NCBI GenBank assembly: GCA_965214795.1
Contig: OZ243976.1
Coordinates: 4,402,001 to 4,466,000 of the forward strand
Direction: 5' to 3'
DNA length: 64,000 nucleotides
Source of the DNA: JAJDXW01 sp965214795
Lineage (GTDB): Bacteria > Pseudomonadota > Gammaproteobacteria > HK1
The translations under genes were made by a program, and so were the position numbers. Positions 26,237 through 34,843 of the stretch are shown piece after piece (positions within the stretch are counted from its first letter, which is position 1; every line of letters starts with the position of its first letter). A model generated the notes under the pieces. The model did not search any database, was not told the origin of the DNA, and saw only the letters and a list, made by a program, of their open reading frames with translations.

Positions 26237-27558
26237 CAGCGTTTGCGCCTCGGTCGCTCCGGGGAGCGGGGCTCCGAATCCGCTTGTTCTCCGAAGAAAT
26301 GCATGAAGGCGGTGAGCGCATCCTCGCCGCGGCCTCGCATCGGCTGAACCTTTGCTGCCCGTCTCTTGCGCTCGTCGTCATCCTCTGGCCACGCTGGCCT
26401 TCCCGTCGGGTCGGGTTTTCCCTCGGAGTCGGGCTTTCCCTCCGAATCGAAACCGACCCGCACGCTCACCCGCTCTTGCCAGCCGGGCAGCAACAGCGCC
26501 GCCGGTCGCCAGCGCCGGCCGTCGAACCAGGGGCGCAGAATCAACGGGCTGGCCATGCGGTCCTGCTTATTTCCGTGCACTCGGGGGACGAGTGTGTGAT
26601 CGGATGGATCGCCCTTCTCCTCGTCCTTGAACTGAAACACGATGGGGAGACCGAAGGCGGCGCGCGGATATGCGTCGTCCACCGGATGTTCGGGATCGTG
26701 GCCGCGCGCGGCCATGCCGGTGAGCCGCCGGATGGCATCTGCCTCCGGCCAACGGCTGCGGCCGGGGCGAGCACGCTGGCCGGGGCTGCGTCCTGCTCCC
26801 GAGCCTTGCCGAAACTGTTGCAGTCTATCGACCGCAAAGTTCCACGCAGCAGTGGCATCCTCGGCCGGTCGACCTACCGACAGCCGGCCACCGCGTGCGG
26901 CGACCTCCTCTACCGCTACCGGCTTCAGGGCAGGGTCATCACCAGCGATCCGGACGGCGCCCAGTCCGCGCCGCGTTCGTGCACCCACGCCGCCGAAACT
27001 CGCCCACCAGCGGAGGGCTTCGATGACCTGATGGCGCCGTGCGTCGCCGATATTCGGCTGAAAACACAGTGTCAGCTCGAACCTGGCGCCGGCCGGCAGC
27101 AATTCAGGTCTGTCGCCTCTCTCCAGAATCAGCGCGTAGGCGGGAAACTCGGGTCCGACTCTCCCGTGGGCTTCCCGCCAGGAAACCAGCTTCTGCCTGT
27201 TCGACGCCTCGGCTTCGATCCGCACAGCCACCTGGCTCGCTCGCGGCCCGCTGTCGGGAATCCCGCCCCACAGTGCCGTTTCCGCACGGAACAGTCTCTG
27301 CGGTTCCTCTCGGAACGTCTTCCCATCGCTGCCCGTACATCGGAGCAGACGCCACCAGAAGCGCAACTGACCGCGCAGGGCAGTGGGGCGTATCGGCAGG
27401 GCGCAGTCGACTTCGCCGGCCGTAACGCCACCACCGTACATCGGCGTGACCAGTTCGCAGCGCGCCGTGATAACGTCCTGAACGGCGGGAGATGCCGGGG
27501 CGGCATCCCATGCGCTCCGCGCTGTTTCCGCCTGGATGTCAGGGTTCGGTTGTCTCAC
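26236..27558 (-). CDS. cmr1: Type III-B effector subunit Cmr1 (Cas7-like RAMP)
   Basis: This 440-residue RAMP is recognised by ITARCELVTPMYGGGVTAGE and RPTALRGQLRFWWRLL, the classic Cmr1 N-terminus, plus WWASFGGVGARTRRGLGAV, the glycine-rich loop. The frame is open to 27759, but composition is unnatural there. GTG 27558, with GGAG upstream, gives a plausible start about 45 residues before the core; another GTG at 27594 is possible. Near the C-terminus the hexapeptide DSEGKP is repeated in tandem. It is the first gene of the Cmr operon and binds the 3' end of the crRNA in the complex. Confidence 0.85.
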   Translation of the reverse strand: MRQPNPDIQAETARSAWDAAPASPAVQDVITARCELVTPMYGGGVTAGEVDCALPIRPTALRGQLRFWWRLLRCTGSDGKTFREEPQRLFRAETALWGGIPDSGPRASQVAVRIEAEASNRQKLVSWREAHGRVGPEFPAYALILERGDRPELLPAGARFELTLCFQPNIGDARRHQVIEALRWWASFGGVGARTRRGLGAVRIAGDDPALKPVAVEEVAARGGRLSVGRPAEDATAAWNFAVDRLQQFRQGSGAGRSPGQRARPGRSRWPEADAIRRLTGMAARGHDPEHPVDDAYPRAAFGLPIVFQFKDEEKGDPSDHTLVPRVHGNKQDRMASPLILRPWFDGRRWRPAALLLPGWQERVSVRVGFDSEGKPDSEGKPDPTGRPAWPEDDDERKRRAAKVQPMRGRGEDALTAFMHFFGEQADSEPRSPERPRRKR

Positions 27559-27628
27559 CTCGAAGGCTCCCTGCCGGTCCTGTATCCCCGACACCCACGC
27601 TGATTTCTTCCGGCCTCTCGTCTCTAAC

Positions 27629-27856
27629 TTACTCCGCAGAGAACTGGTTGGCAAAGGTCGGTTCACGGCTGCTCCGCGCTCTCCAGTCCTCGATCGTCTC
27701 GAGATCGATCCCCGCCGTCTGAGCCGCGGCCCGGTCGAGGCACTCGCGCATGTCGTCATCGGCCGCGTCTTCCACGGCTTGACCGGGATGTGCTTGGTAC
27801 GCTCGAGGTCTCGTATCCATGACCTGACGAACGAACGGGCCGGGTGATGCCTGCAC
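27629..27856 (-). CDS. Unrecognised short ORF upstream of cmr1
   Basis: This 75-codon frame ends about 70 bp before the chosen cmr1 start. Its second half (AVEDAADDDMRECLDRAAAQ and on) has a natural acidic, helical composition, but I do not recognise a family. Its first residues are translated from direct-repeat copy 2 (FVRQVMDT). It could be the truncated end of a gene disrupted by integration, or a non-coding coincidence. Confidence 0.25.
   Translation of the reverse strand: MQASPGPFVRQVMDTRPRAYQAHPGQAVEDAADDDMRECLDRAAAQTAGIDLETIEDWRARSSREPTFANQFSAE
27811..27840 (+). repeat. 30-bp direct repeat, copy 2 (candidate attachment site)
   Basis: This is the right-hand partner of 18610-18639. The two mismatches are at positions 5 (A for G) and 25 (A for G). 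It closes the segment containing the integrase remnant, the CARF-HEPN gene and cmr1-6. The AbrB/PIN toxin-antitoxin pair lies just outside. Confidence 0.55.
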
Positions 27857-28259
27857 CGCTCGGTGCGGGGCCGGGCGGCGCCCGGGCCGGTGCGACGGCC
27901 GTCGAGCTAAGGTCGGGTGCTTCCGGAAACCCGGTACGGTTCACCTCCGGTTGCTCGAAGCGCACCAGCCCGAGCCGCCCGCCGGCGACGCGGAGGGCGA
28001 GCCGGTAGCGTCGCCTCTCGCGCAACGCCTCTTCACGCCCGCTCAACGCCGCGCACCGACGCCTGCACACGCCGCGGCGGCAGGTCGTCGGACCCGGCGC
28101 GGCAGCAGACCGGACCCGGCGTGACCGCAATCAGGGCCGGGGTGAGGCCCGGGGCGAGAACCGGTGCGAGGGCCAGACGTTACGGCACCTCACGCCGGCG
28201 GGGTTTTGCCGCATTCGATGTAAGGTGCTATCCCTTGCATCCGGACCGCGAGGCACACC
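27857..28259. other. Spacer before the AbrB/PIN pair
   Basis: About 400 bp of very G+C-rich DNA hold no recognised gene, CRISPR repeat or RNA. Minus-strand codons around 27930-28040 have a fairly protein-like reading (RYRLALRVAGGRLGLVRF) and could be a fossil of a disrupted gene, but the family is not recognisable. Confidence 0.35.
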
Positions 28260-28484
28260 ATGCTCGCCAAGCTCACTTCCGAGAACCAGCTCACCCTGCC
28301 CAAGGCCGTGACCGCCGCCGTGGAGGCCGCCGAGTACTTCGACGTCGTCGCGGAGAACGGGCGTATCGTCCTCACCCCGGTGCGCGTGAACCGCGCCGAT
28401 GCCGTGCGCGCCAAGCTCGCCGAACTCGGCCTGTCGGAGAAGGATGTGGCCGACGCGGTCTCCTGGGTGCGCTCGGGCGAATGA
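28260..28484 (+). CDS. AbrB/MazE-type antitoxin
   Basis: This 74-residue SpoVT/AbrB-fold swapped-hairpin protein begins MLAKLTSENQLTLPKAVTAA. This is the canonical AbrB strand-turn-strand that binds DNA as a dimer. The C-terminal half (ADAVRAKLAELGLSEKDVAD) should wrap the toxin. The stop overlaps the downstream PIN toxin start in an ATGA arrangement. It probably neutralises the PIN RNase and represses its own promoter. Confidence 0.85.
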   Translation: MLAKLTSENQLTLPKAVTAAVEAAEYFDVVAENGRIVLTPVRVNRADAVRAKLAELGLSEKDVADAVSWVRSGE

Positions 28485-28924
28485 CGCGCCCGCGCCTGGT
28501 GCTCGACACCAGCGTGCTGTTGTCGGCGCTCCTGTTTCCTGCCGGGACGGTCTCCTGGGTCCGGGCCGCGTGGCGGGCGGGCCGCATCCGGCCGCTCGCG
28601 AGCCGGGACACCACCGCCGAACTCCTGCGTGTGCTCGCCTACCCGAAGTTCGGACTGACCGCCGGGGAGCGCCAGGACCTGCTCGACGAGTATCTGCCCT
28701 GCTGCGAGACGGTCGCCATCCCCGACCCACCGCCCTCGGTTCCCGAATGCCGAGACCCCTTCGATCGGCCGTTCCTGGAGCTGGCGCTCGCGGGAAGGGC
28801 CGATGCACTCGCGACCGGCGACGCCGATCTGCTGGCGCTGGCCGATTCGTTCGCCGTTCCCATACTGACGCCCGCCGCTCTGCGGGAGCGGCTGCCCGAT
28901 ACGGCGAACGCCGATGCGCAGTAA
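28481..28924 (+). CDS. PIN-domain toxin (putative ribonuclease)
   Basis: This 147-residue PIN-family toxin has the first acidic motif LVLDTSVLLSALLF (D9) and the central ELLRVLAYPKFGL. The second acidic cluster is CRDPFDRPFLELALAGRADA, and the last is LATGDADLLAL. These give the Asp quartet that coordinates Mg for RNA cleavage. The 4-bp overlap with the AbrB gene makes this a standard type II toxin-antitoxin pair. It lies between the Cmr element and the Hma locus and may stabilise the island. Confidence 0.87.
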   Translation: MTRPRLVLDTSVLLSALLFPAGTVSWVRAAWRAGRIRPLASRDTTAELLRVLAYPKFGLTAGERQDLLDEYLPCCETVAIPDPPPSVPECRDPFDRPFLELALAGRADALATGDADLLALADSFAVPILTPAALRERLPDTANADAQ

Positions 28925-28964
28925 CGACCGACCGACTGACCGACCCACGCGAACGCCGATGCGC
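28904..28964 (+). repeat. 16-bp direct repeat straddling the end of the toxin gene
   Basis: GCGAACGCCGATGCGC occurs at 28904-28919 (last codons of the PIN gene) and again at 28949-28964, just before the helicase gene, 45 bp apart. Short ACCGACC repeats lie between. It looks like a small tandem duplication or a recombination scar at the left junction of the Hma locus. Confidence 0.4.
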
Positions 28965-28993
28965 GATGGCGACGAACCAACGCGGGACGGGCA

Positions 28994-31900
28994 GTGGCCG
29001 TTCTTGAAGACCTGAAAGCCGGCGCGTTCATCGCCGGCCTCGCGCCGGGCGGGATGGCCCGGATCGTGTACGCCGAATGGTTCGGCGACCAGGCGGTCAA
29101 GGTCACCTACGAGGATGCCTCCGGGGCCGCCGGCAACCGTCTCGTCCATCGCAACGAGGAGCCCTCGCTCGAAGTGGCGCAGGCGGGACGCCCGTGGTCG
29201 TTCGACGGGGACGGCGCGCTGCTCCGGCTCGTCTCCGAGGCGTACCGCATCCGCCTCGCCCACCTGTTCGACCCCTACCTCGCCGTCCACACCTCGCGCA
29301 TCGACCCGCTGCCCCATCAGATCACGGCCGTCTACGGCGAGATGCTGCCGCGCCAGCCCCTGCGTTTCCTGCTCGCCGACGACCCCGGCGCCGGGAAGAC
29401 GATCATGGCCGGACTCCTCATCAGGGAGCTGATGATCCGGGGCGACGTCGAGCGCTGTCTCGTCGTCGCCCCCGGCGCCCTGGTGGAGCAGTGGCAGGAC
29501 GAGCTCCGCGAGAAGTTCGGCCTGCCCTTCGACATCCTGACTCGCGACCAGGTGGAGGCGGCCCACACCGCGAACCCGTTCGCCGAGCGCCGCCTGCTCA
29601 TCGCCCGCCTCGACGTGCTCTCGCGCAACCCGGACCTCCAGTCCAGGCTCGAAGCGGCGCCGGAATGGGACCTCGTCGTCTGCGACGAGGCGCACCGCAT
29701 GTCGGCGAGCTTCTTCGGCGGCGAGGTGAAGCACACCCGGCGCTACCGGCTCGGGCAGCTTCTCGGTGGACGCGCCCGCCACTTCCTCCTCATGACGGCG
29801 ACGCCCCACAACGGCAAGGAGCAGGACTTCCAGCTCTTCATGGCGTTGCTCGACGCCGACCGCTTCGAGGGACGCTTCCGCGACGGGGTGCATCGGGCCG
29901 ACGCATCGGACCTGATGCGCCGGCTCACCAAGGAGGAATTGTTCCGGTTCGACGGCAGACCGCTCTTCCCCGAACGCCGCGCCTACACCGTCCGGTACGA
30001 GCTCTCCGAGGCGGAGGCCGCGCTCTACGCGGAGGTCACCGCATACGTGCGCGAAGAGATGGACCGGGCCGAGCGCTTCGCGGCGGAGGGCGACGACCGC
30101 CGGCGCCGGAACGTCGGCTTCGCGCTCCAGATCCTGCAGCGCCGGCTCGCGTCCTCACCCGCCGCCATCCACGAATCGCTGCGCCGGCGCCGCGAGCGGC
30201 TGGAGGCGCGCCTGGCGGAGGAACGGCTCGTGCGACGGGGACGGGAAGCCGGGCTGTCCGCCGGGCCCGGACTCCTGGCGTGGTCGGACGAGGAGGAATC
30301 GGAGATCGAGGACGCCCCGGGCGACGAGGCGGAGGCGACCGAGGAGGCGATCCTCGACCGGGCAACGGCCGCGCGCACGATCGCCGAGCTTGCCACCGAG
30401 ATCGATGCGCTCGAACGGCTCGAGGCGCGGGCCGCGGCGTTGCGCCGGTCGGGAACCGACACCAAATGGACCCAGATCAACGGCATTCTCGATCATCCCC
30501 TGATGACCGATGGGGACGGCAACCGCCGCAAGCTCATCGTCTTCACCGAGCCGCGCGACACGCTCGACTATCTGGCAGATCGCATCCGGACGCGGCTCGG
30601 CCGGCCGGAGGCCGTCGTCGTCATTCACGGCGGTGTCGGGCGCGAGGAGCGGCGCAAGGCGGTCGAGGCCTTCACCCACGACAAGGAGGTGCTGGTCCTG
30701 GTCGCGAACGACGCCGCCGGCGAAGGCATCAACCTCCAGCGCGCCCACCTGATGGTCAACTACGATCTGCCGTGGAACCCCAACCGGCTGGAGCAACGCT
30801 TCGGGCGCATCCACCGCATCGGCCAGAGCGAGGTCTGCCACTGCTGGAACCTCGTCGCCGCGGACACCCGCGAGGGCGCGGTCTACTCGCGTCTGCTCGA
30901 CAAGATCGAGGTCGCGCGCGCTGCCCTGGGCGGGCGGGTCTACGATGTGCTCGGCCGCGTGTTCGAGGCTCGCGCCCTGCGCGACCTCCTGATGGAGGCG
31001 ATCCGCTACGGCGAGCGGCCGGACGTCAAGGAGCGCCTGTTCCAGGCCGTCGATACCGTGGGGGACCGGCAGCACATCCTCGACCTGCTCGCCGAGCGCG
31101 CGCTCGTCCGCGACACCATGACCGCCGCCGACATCGCGCACATGCGCGAGGAGATGGAGCGCGCCGAGGCCCGGCGCCTGCAGCCGTTCCACATCCGGAC
31201 CTTCTTCCTCGAGGCGTTCCGGCATCTCGGCGGACGCATCCACCGGCGCGAGACGGGACGATGGGAGATCACCCGCGTGCCCGGCCCGATTCGCGAGCGC
31301 GAGCGCGACCGACTGGCCGGCGTCGGCGCGCCGATCCAGCCGCGCTACGAGCGCGTGTGCTTCGAGAAGGAGCGGATCGACCAGCCCCCGGTCGCGGCGT
31401 GGCTCCATCCCGGCCATCCCCTGATCGACGCCACGATGGACCTCGTTCTCGAACGCTACCGCGAATTGCTCAGGCGCGGGGCGGTGCTGGTGGACGAGAC
31501 CGACGACGGCGAGGAGCTCCGCGCGCTGTTCTACCTTGAACACGTGGTGCAGGACGGCCGCGTCGGTCGCGACGGCCGCCAGCAGGTCGTCTCCCGGCGG
31601 CTCCAGTTCGTGGAAATCGACGCGACCGGCCGCACCCGCGACGCCGGACCCGCGCCCCATCTCGACTACCGGCCGCTGCGGCACGGCGAACGACCGCCGA
31701 TTGCCGAAGCGCTCGACGCGCCGTGGCTGTTGGCCGATCCGCACGAGAAGGCCATCGGCCACGCGATCGCCTCCATTGTCCCGCGGCATGTCGAGGAGGT
31801 GCGCGCCCGGCGCCTGCCGGAGATCGACAAGGTAGAGCGCGAGGTCGCCACGCGGCTGAAGAAGGAGATGAACCACTGGGACCACCGCGCCGAGGTTCTG

Positions 31901-32509
31901 AAGGTGCGCGAACGTGCTGGCCGGCACACCCGCCTCTCGGCCGGCCAGGCTGCGGCGCGGGCGAACGACCTCGCCGACCGCCTGCGGCGGCGCCTCGACG
32001 AGCTCGCCAAGGAGCGCGACCTCTCGGCGCTACCGCCGCAGGTGCGCGGCGGGGCCATCGTCGTGCCCGCCGGCCTGCTGACCGGTGCGACCCCGCGGGC
32101 CGGCGCCGGACGCCAAGCCACGCCCGAGGGCCGCGCCACCGTCGAGCGCTTGGCGATGGCGGCGGTGATGGCCGCCGAGCGCGCGCTCGGCCACGCGCCG
32201 AGGGACGTGAGCGCCGAGCGCATCGGCTACGACATCGAGTCCCGCGAGAGCGGCACGGGCCGCCTGCGGTTCATCGAGGTCAAGGGCCGCGCCGAGGGCG
32301 CCGACACGGTGACGGTCACGCGCAACGAGATCCTGACCGCGCTCAACAAGCCGGACGCCTTCATCCTCGCCATCGTCGAGGTGGCGAACGGCATCGCCGG
32401 AGAGCCACGCTACGTTCGCAGACCGTTCGTGCGGGAGCCGGATTTCGGGGCGACCAGCGTGACGTACAATCTCGCCGAGTTGCTTGGCCGCAGCGAGAAA
32501 CCCGGATGA
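28994..32509 (+). CDS. Hma helicase: SNF2/SF2 helicase with C-terminal DUF3883
   Basis: This 1171-residue SNF2-like ATPase has Walker A DDPGAGKTIMAGLL (129-142), Walker B DEAH (231-234) and motif III TATPHNGK (268-275). Motif VI is QRFGRIHRIGQ (601-611). A long charged helical region is followed by a DUF3883 domain (about 1075-1165; IGYDIESRE, RFIEVKGRAEG), a predicted nuclease-like or DNA-binding module. GTG 28994 follows GGGACGGG. Paired with the DUF1156 methylase and DUF499 ATPase downstream it forms the Hma (Helicase, Methylase, ATPase) set known from defence islands. Its last about 120 codons are duplicated at 40329-40696. Confidence 0.88.
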   Translation: MAVLEDLKAGAFIAGLAPGGMARIVYAEWFGDQAVKVTYEDASGAAGNRLVHRNEEPSLEVAQAGRPWSFDGDGALLRLVSEAYRIRLAHLFDPYLAVHTSRIDPLPHQITAVYGEMLPRQPLRFLLADDPGAGKTIMAGLLIRELMIRGDVERCLVVAPGALVEQWQDELREKFGLPFDILTRDQVEAAHTANPFAERRLLIARLDVLSRNPDLQSRLEAAPEWDLVVCDEAHRMSASFFGGEVKHTRRYRLGQLLGGRARHFLLMTATPHNGKEQDFQLFMALLDADRFEGRFRDGVHRADASDLMRRLTKEELFRFDGRPLFPERRAYTVRYELSEAEAALYAEVTAYVREEMDRAERFAAEGDDRRRRNVGFALQILQRRLASSPAAIHESLRRRRERLEARLAEERLVRRGREAGLSAGPGLLAWSDEEESEIEDAPGDEAEATEEAILDRATAARTIAELATEIDALERLEARAAALRRSGTDTKWTQINGILDHPLMTDGDGNRRKLIVFTEPRDTLDYLADRIRTRLGRPEAVVVIHGGVGREERRKAVEAFTHDKEVLVLVANDAAGEGINLQRAHLMVNYDLPWNPNRLEQRFGRIHRIGQSEVCHCWNLVAADTREGAVYSRLLDKIEVARAALGGRVYDVLGRVFEARALRDLLMEAIRYGERPDVKERLFQAVDTVGDRQHILDLLAERALVRDTMTAADIAHMREEMERAEARRLQPFHIRTFFLEAFRHLGGRIHRRETGRWEITRVPGPIRERERDRLAGVGAPIQPRYERVCFEKERIDQPPVAAWLHPGHPLIDATMDLVLERYRELLRRGAVLVDETDDGEELRALFYLEHVVQDGRVGRDGRQQVVSRRLQFVEIDATGRTRDAGPAPHLDYRPLRHGERPPIAEALDAPWLLADPHEKAIGHAIASIVPRHVEEVRARRLPEIDKVEREVATRLKKEMNHWDHRAEVLKVRERAGRHTRLSAGQAAARANDLADRLRRRLDELAKERDLSALPPQVRGGAIVVPAGLLTGATPRAGAGRQATPEGRATVERLAMAAVMAAERALGHAPRDVSAERIGYDIESRESGTGRLRFIEVKGRAEGADTVTVTRNEILTALNKPDAFILAIVEVANGIAGEPRYVRRPFVREPDFGATSVTYNLAELLGRSEKPG

Positions 32510-32708
32510 GAAAAGGGAGTCACCGGCCAGCGCAGGCTCCGATCGCCAAGCCGGTGGCTTTGACGGGACTACAGGGACATGAACGGCTCATCCATGCAGG
32601 AGACTCTTGAACTCGAAGTGGGGAGTTTCGGACCGATCGTCGAGGCCGCAGTCGGTCTGCCTCCGCTGACGGTGTTCGTCGGGCCGAGCAACACGGGGAG
32701 GTCCTGTT
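32136..32708 (+). repeat. Duplicated junction 1, left copy (about 570 bp)
   Basis: This segment spans the helicase 3' end, the spacer and the first codons of an AAA ATPase, and recurs at 40329-40897 in direct orientation. The encoded 117-residue helicase tails match at about 101 positions by eye. In this copy the helicase is intact and the AAA gene is cut. Together the copies enclose about 7.6 kb containing the ubiquitin-like operon. Confidence 0.85.
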
Positions 32709-32720
32709 TGTCCACGAAAC
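32579..32720 (+). pseudogene. Truncated 5' end of the AAA ATPase gene (remnant)
   Basis: Codons 1-43 resemble the start of the intact ATPase at 40768: NGSSMQETLELEVGSFGPIV versus NGSPKQETFELEVADFGPIV. The sequence then diverges. Walker A has changed from GPSNTGKS to GPSNTGRS, losing the essential Lys, and no ATPase core follows. It is the left-hand leftover from insertion of the embedded module. Confidence 0.85.
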
Positions 32721-33034
32721 CGGACCAACTCCACACTGAGCGAACTCCAACCTCGAACACGTCCACAGGCTGGGCGCTCTACCTGTTACATGACCGGCGG
32801 GTTGTGCCGCGACACTCCGATCATGAGCGTTTGGATCGGAATACGCAGCCGGCCTTGTGCCGGCGCGAGTCATGCCTGCCACGCTCCGAGTTCAGCACAT
32901 TGGCACCGGCGACGTCGAGAAACGAACCGGTAGCTTGGCGGGTCGATCCATATCGGGAATTTGCGTAGCCCCGTCGAGCGAGCAAGGGGAACTGCCAACG
33001 GTGACACGTCGCTGCCGGCGATGCGAGAAGGTCT
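32709..33034. other. Left junction of embedded module 1
   Basis: No gene is recognised in these 326 bp. They lie between the end of the duplicated junction and the 3' end of the minus-strand DUF6527 gene. No terminator hairpin with a T-run, insertion sequence or integrase was seen. Confidence 0.4.
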
Positions 33035-33445
33035 TTACGAACCACGCTGCGACATCGAAGAAGCCGAACTCGGTGGCCTTGGCATCGAGGTAGAGGCTGC
33101 GGTATCAGCCAATTCGGACCAGACTATGCGACCACGGCGCAGGAAGAAATGGCTTCGGCAGCCACGCTTGCGCCAGATAGACGGATGCAACGTCACCGAT
33201 CCGCTGAAATGGCGCTTTGCGCGCCAACTGGGGGAGTCGTCTGCGATGAGGCTAAGCTGTATGGTTGCCTCGCAGCCACACGGGCAGACGAGCGCCGCAG
33301 CCCATGGCCGGGACGCGTCACCGACCAAATAGACTCGCCGGGCCGTCAGGAAGTCGGGTAGGTCATCGAGTACCTCGGTCGCGAACCCTGGGCGGAGTCC
33401 GGAGCGTTCGACCAAGGTCCACCACAATCGGAGCAGCTTCTTCAT
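33035..33445 (-). CDS. DUF6527 family protein of a ubiquitin-like operon
   Basis: This 136-residue protein carries the family pattern: CPCGCEATIQLSL with C54, C56 and C58, HPSIWRKRGCRSHFFLRRGR with H87, S89, C96 and H99, and a Trp-ending RGRIVW. The Cys/His set suggests a bound metal. DUF6527 genes sit beside bacterial E1, E2 and ubiquitin-like genes and may process the modifier or its conjugates; that role is inferred. The ATG overlaps the stop of the E1-JAB gene by 3 bases, so it is the third gene of the minus-strand operon. Confidence 0.75.
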   Translation of the reverse strand: MKKLLRLWWTLVERSGLRPGFATEVLDDLPDFLTARRVYLVGDASRPWAAALVCPCGCEATIQLSLIADDSPSWRAKRHFSGSVTLHPSIWRKRGCRSHFFLRRGRIVWSELADTAASTSMPRPPSSASSMSQRGS

Positions 33446-34839
33446 GCGGCATCCTGTTGGACGCTCAGCTCGGCCCAGTCCAGCAAGGGCGTAACGTCTC
33501 CCCGCCCGACATGTCGTGCCAGCATCGGACAGGGCTCGCCGTCACCCTCATGCTCGTAGATTCCGTGGCTGACGCTCAGGCGATGGACGGCGTAGTCCGA
33601 GTTGGGATCAAGCCGGTAAGGGTGGAGCCGGGCCAGGAATTCATTGACCGCGAGACTCGCAACGAGGGAATTCACCTGGACGACGGCGGGTCGGTCCTCC
33701 TGGACACCCCGAATGTAGCCCTCCTTCAGATGGGCGCGGTAGACGGCCGGATTGGTTCGGAAGAGTCCGGCCGCGCGCACCTGTTCCATCGTGTACACGT
33801 GCCTGCTTAGCAGACTGGAGCCGCCGGGCTGGAGGTAATGCACGGTGCCGACGACTTGGTCGACCCCGCCCTTTCCGTCGGCCTCGAGCTTGATACCCAA
33901 GTCGAAGTACGGGACGAGATAAAACGTGGCGAGCTTGTTGAGCAGATGGCGGCCGTCAACAGAATCCATGCAGCCGAAGACGACGTCGCAGCCTGCGACG
34001 GCGCGGACGGTATCGGGATCGAACAGGCTTCGGTGGTGCGTCTCCACGACGGTGCCGAGGCCCATGGCGCGAATCGCACGCGCCGCGACATCGACCTTGG
34101 GCCACCGGTTCCGCGCATCTTCCATTGTGGCATTCAGGATTCGGTTGAGGTTTTTCTCCTCGACGCAGTCCGGGTCAACCAGAAGCAGCGAACCGACGCA
34201 GTTGCGGGCGAGCTGTTCAATCAGTGGGCTGCCGGTGCCCGAGCAACCGACGACGGCGATTCGGAGCTTCCGGAGGCGGTCGTAGGTGCCAAGCCCGAAC
34301 GTTTGTGCGACTCGCCGACCGAACTCGGGGACGGACGCAAGCTGCGTCTCTGGCGCCCAGAACGACAGGTCGTCCCCGACCACATTGACGGATTCGAGCG
34401 GACGGAACCCACCTCGCGAGTCTACGAGTCTGCCGATCATCCGCCCGTCAGGGAACATGATGGCGCTCGCGTGTGGGTCGCAGTCCGTCCAGGCATGGAT
34501 GGAGGGGAAGAGCGCGCGGTCGGAGTGATCGTCGACGGCGGAGAAGGGAGACGGTTGGCCGTGGCCGTGAATCTTCACAACTGCCAAGCCCTGACGGGCT
34601 GCCTCCTCAAGCAACGGCGGGAGCACGTCGGTGTTCCAGGTGACGCGGTCCGGCTCTCTGATCCGGCAGACCTCGTACGGTACGGGAGCCAGTCGGCGAA
34701 CGAGAAGCCTGTTCCGGTCGCTACCACGCCGGTGGCCGCACAAAGCCACGGCGACAGCCTCCAGGCCATCGCCAGGAAACAGGTGAGCCATCAGCTCGGC
34801 ATGCTGCCGTTGGGTCAGCGAGAGCGTGGCGGTGCGCAC
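33442..34839 (-). CDS. JAB-E1 fusion: deubiquitinase-like N-terminus plus ThiF/UBA-type activating enzyme
   Basis: This is a 465-residue protein. Residues about 1-160 form a prokaryotic JAB domain with a full JAMM motif (H91, H93, S100, D103 in KIHGHGQPSPFSAVDDHSD, and E27 upstream). Residues about 185-440 form a ThiF-like Rossmann fold with RIAVVGCSGTGSPLIEQLA, LLVDPDCVEEKNLNR and DVVFGCMDSVDGR. It would adenylate the C-terminus of a ubiquitin-like modifier and also cleave it. GTG 34839 begins 5 nt after the Ubl-E2 stop. A candidate catalytic cysteine for thioester formation could not be assigned. Confidence 0.8.
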   Translation of the reverse strand: MRTATLSLTQRQHAELMAHLFPGDGLEAVAVALCGHRRGSDRNRLLVRRLAPVPYEVCRIREPDRVTWNTDVLPPLLEEAARQGLAVVKIHGHGQPSPFSAVDDHSDRALFPSIHAWTDCDPHASAIMFPDGRMIGRLVDSRGGFRPLESVNVVGDDLSFWAPETQLASVPEFGRRVAQTFGLGTYDRLRKLRIAVVGCSGTGSPLIEQLARNCVGSLLLVDPDCVEEKNLNRILNATMEDARNRWPKVDVAARAIRAMGLGTVVETHHRSLFDPDTVRAVAGCDVVFGCMDSVDGRHLLNKLATFYLVPYFDLGIKLEADGKGGVDQVVGTVHYLQPGGSSLLSRHVYTMEQVRAAGLFRTNPAVYRAHLKEGYIRGVQEDRPAVVQVNSLVASLAVNEFLARLHPYRLDPNSDYAVHRLSVSHGIYEHEGDGEPCPMLARHVGRGDVTPLLDWAELSVQQDAA

Positions 34840-34843
34840 AGCG

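Noticed and set aside
18162..28259. CRISPR array near the Cmr operon
   Set aside because: I read the gaps at 18.2-18.6, 19.0-19.2, 20.5-20.7 and 27.6-28.3 kb and saw no regularly spaced direct repeats of about 28-37 bp.
32520..33034. Short plus-strand frames after the helicase as functional genes
   Set aside because: The first is the truncated AAA ATPase start with a broken Walker A. The others have no natural composition or motif.
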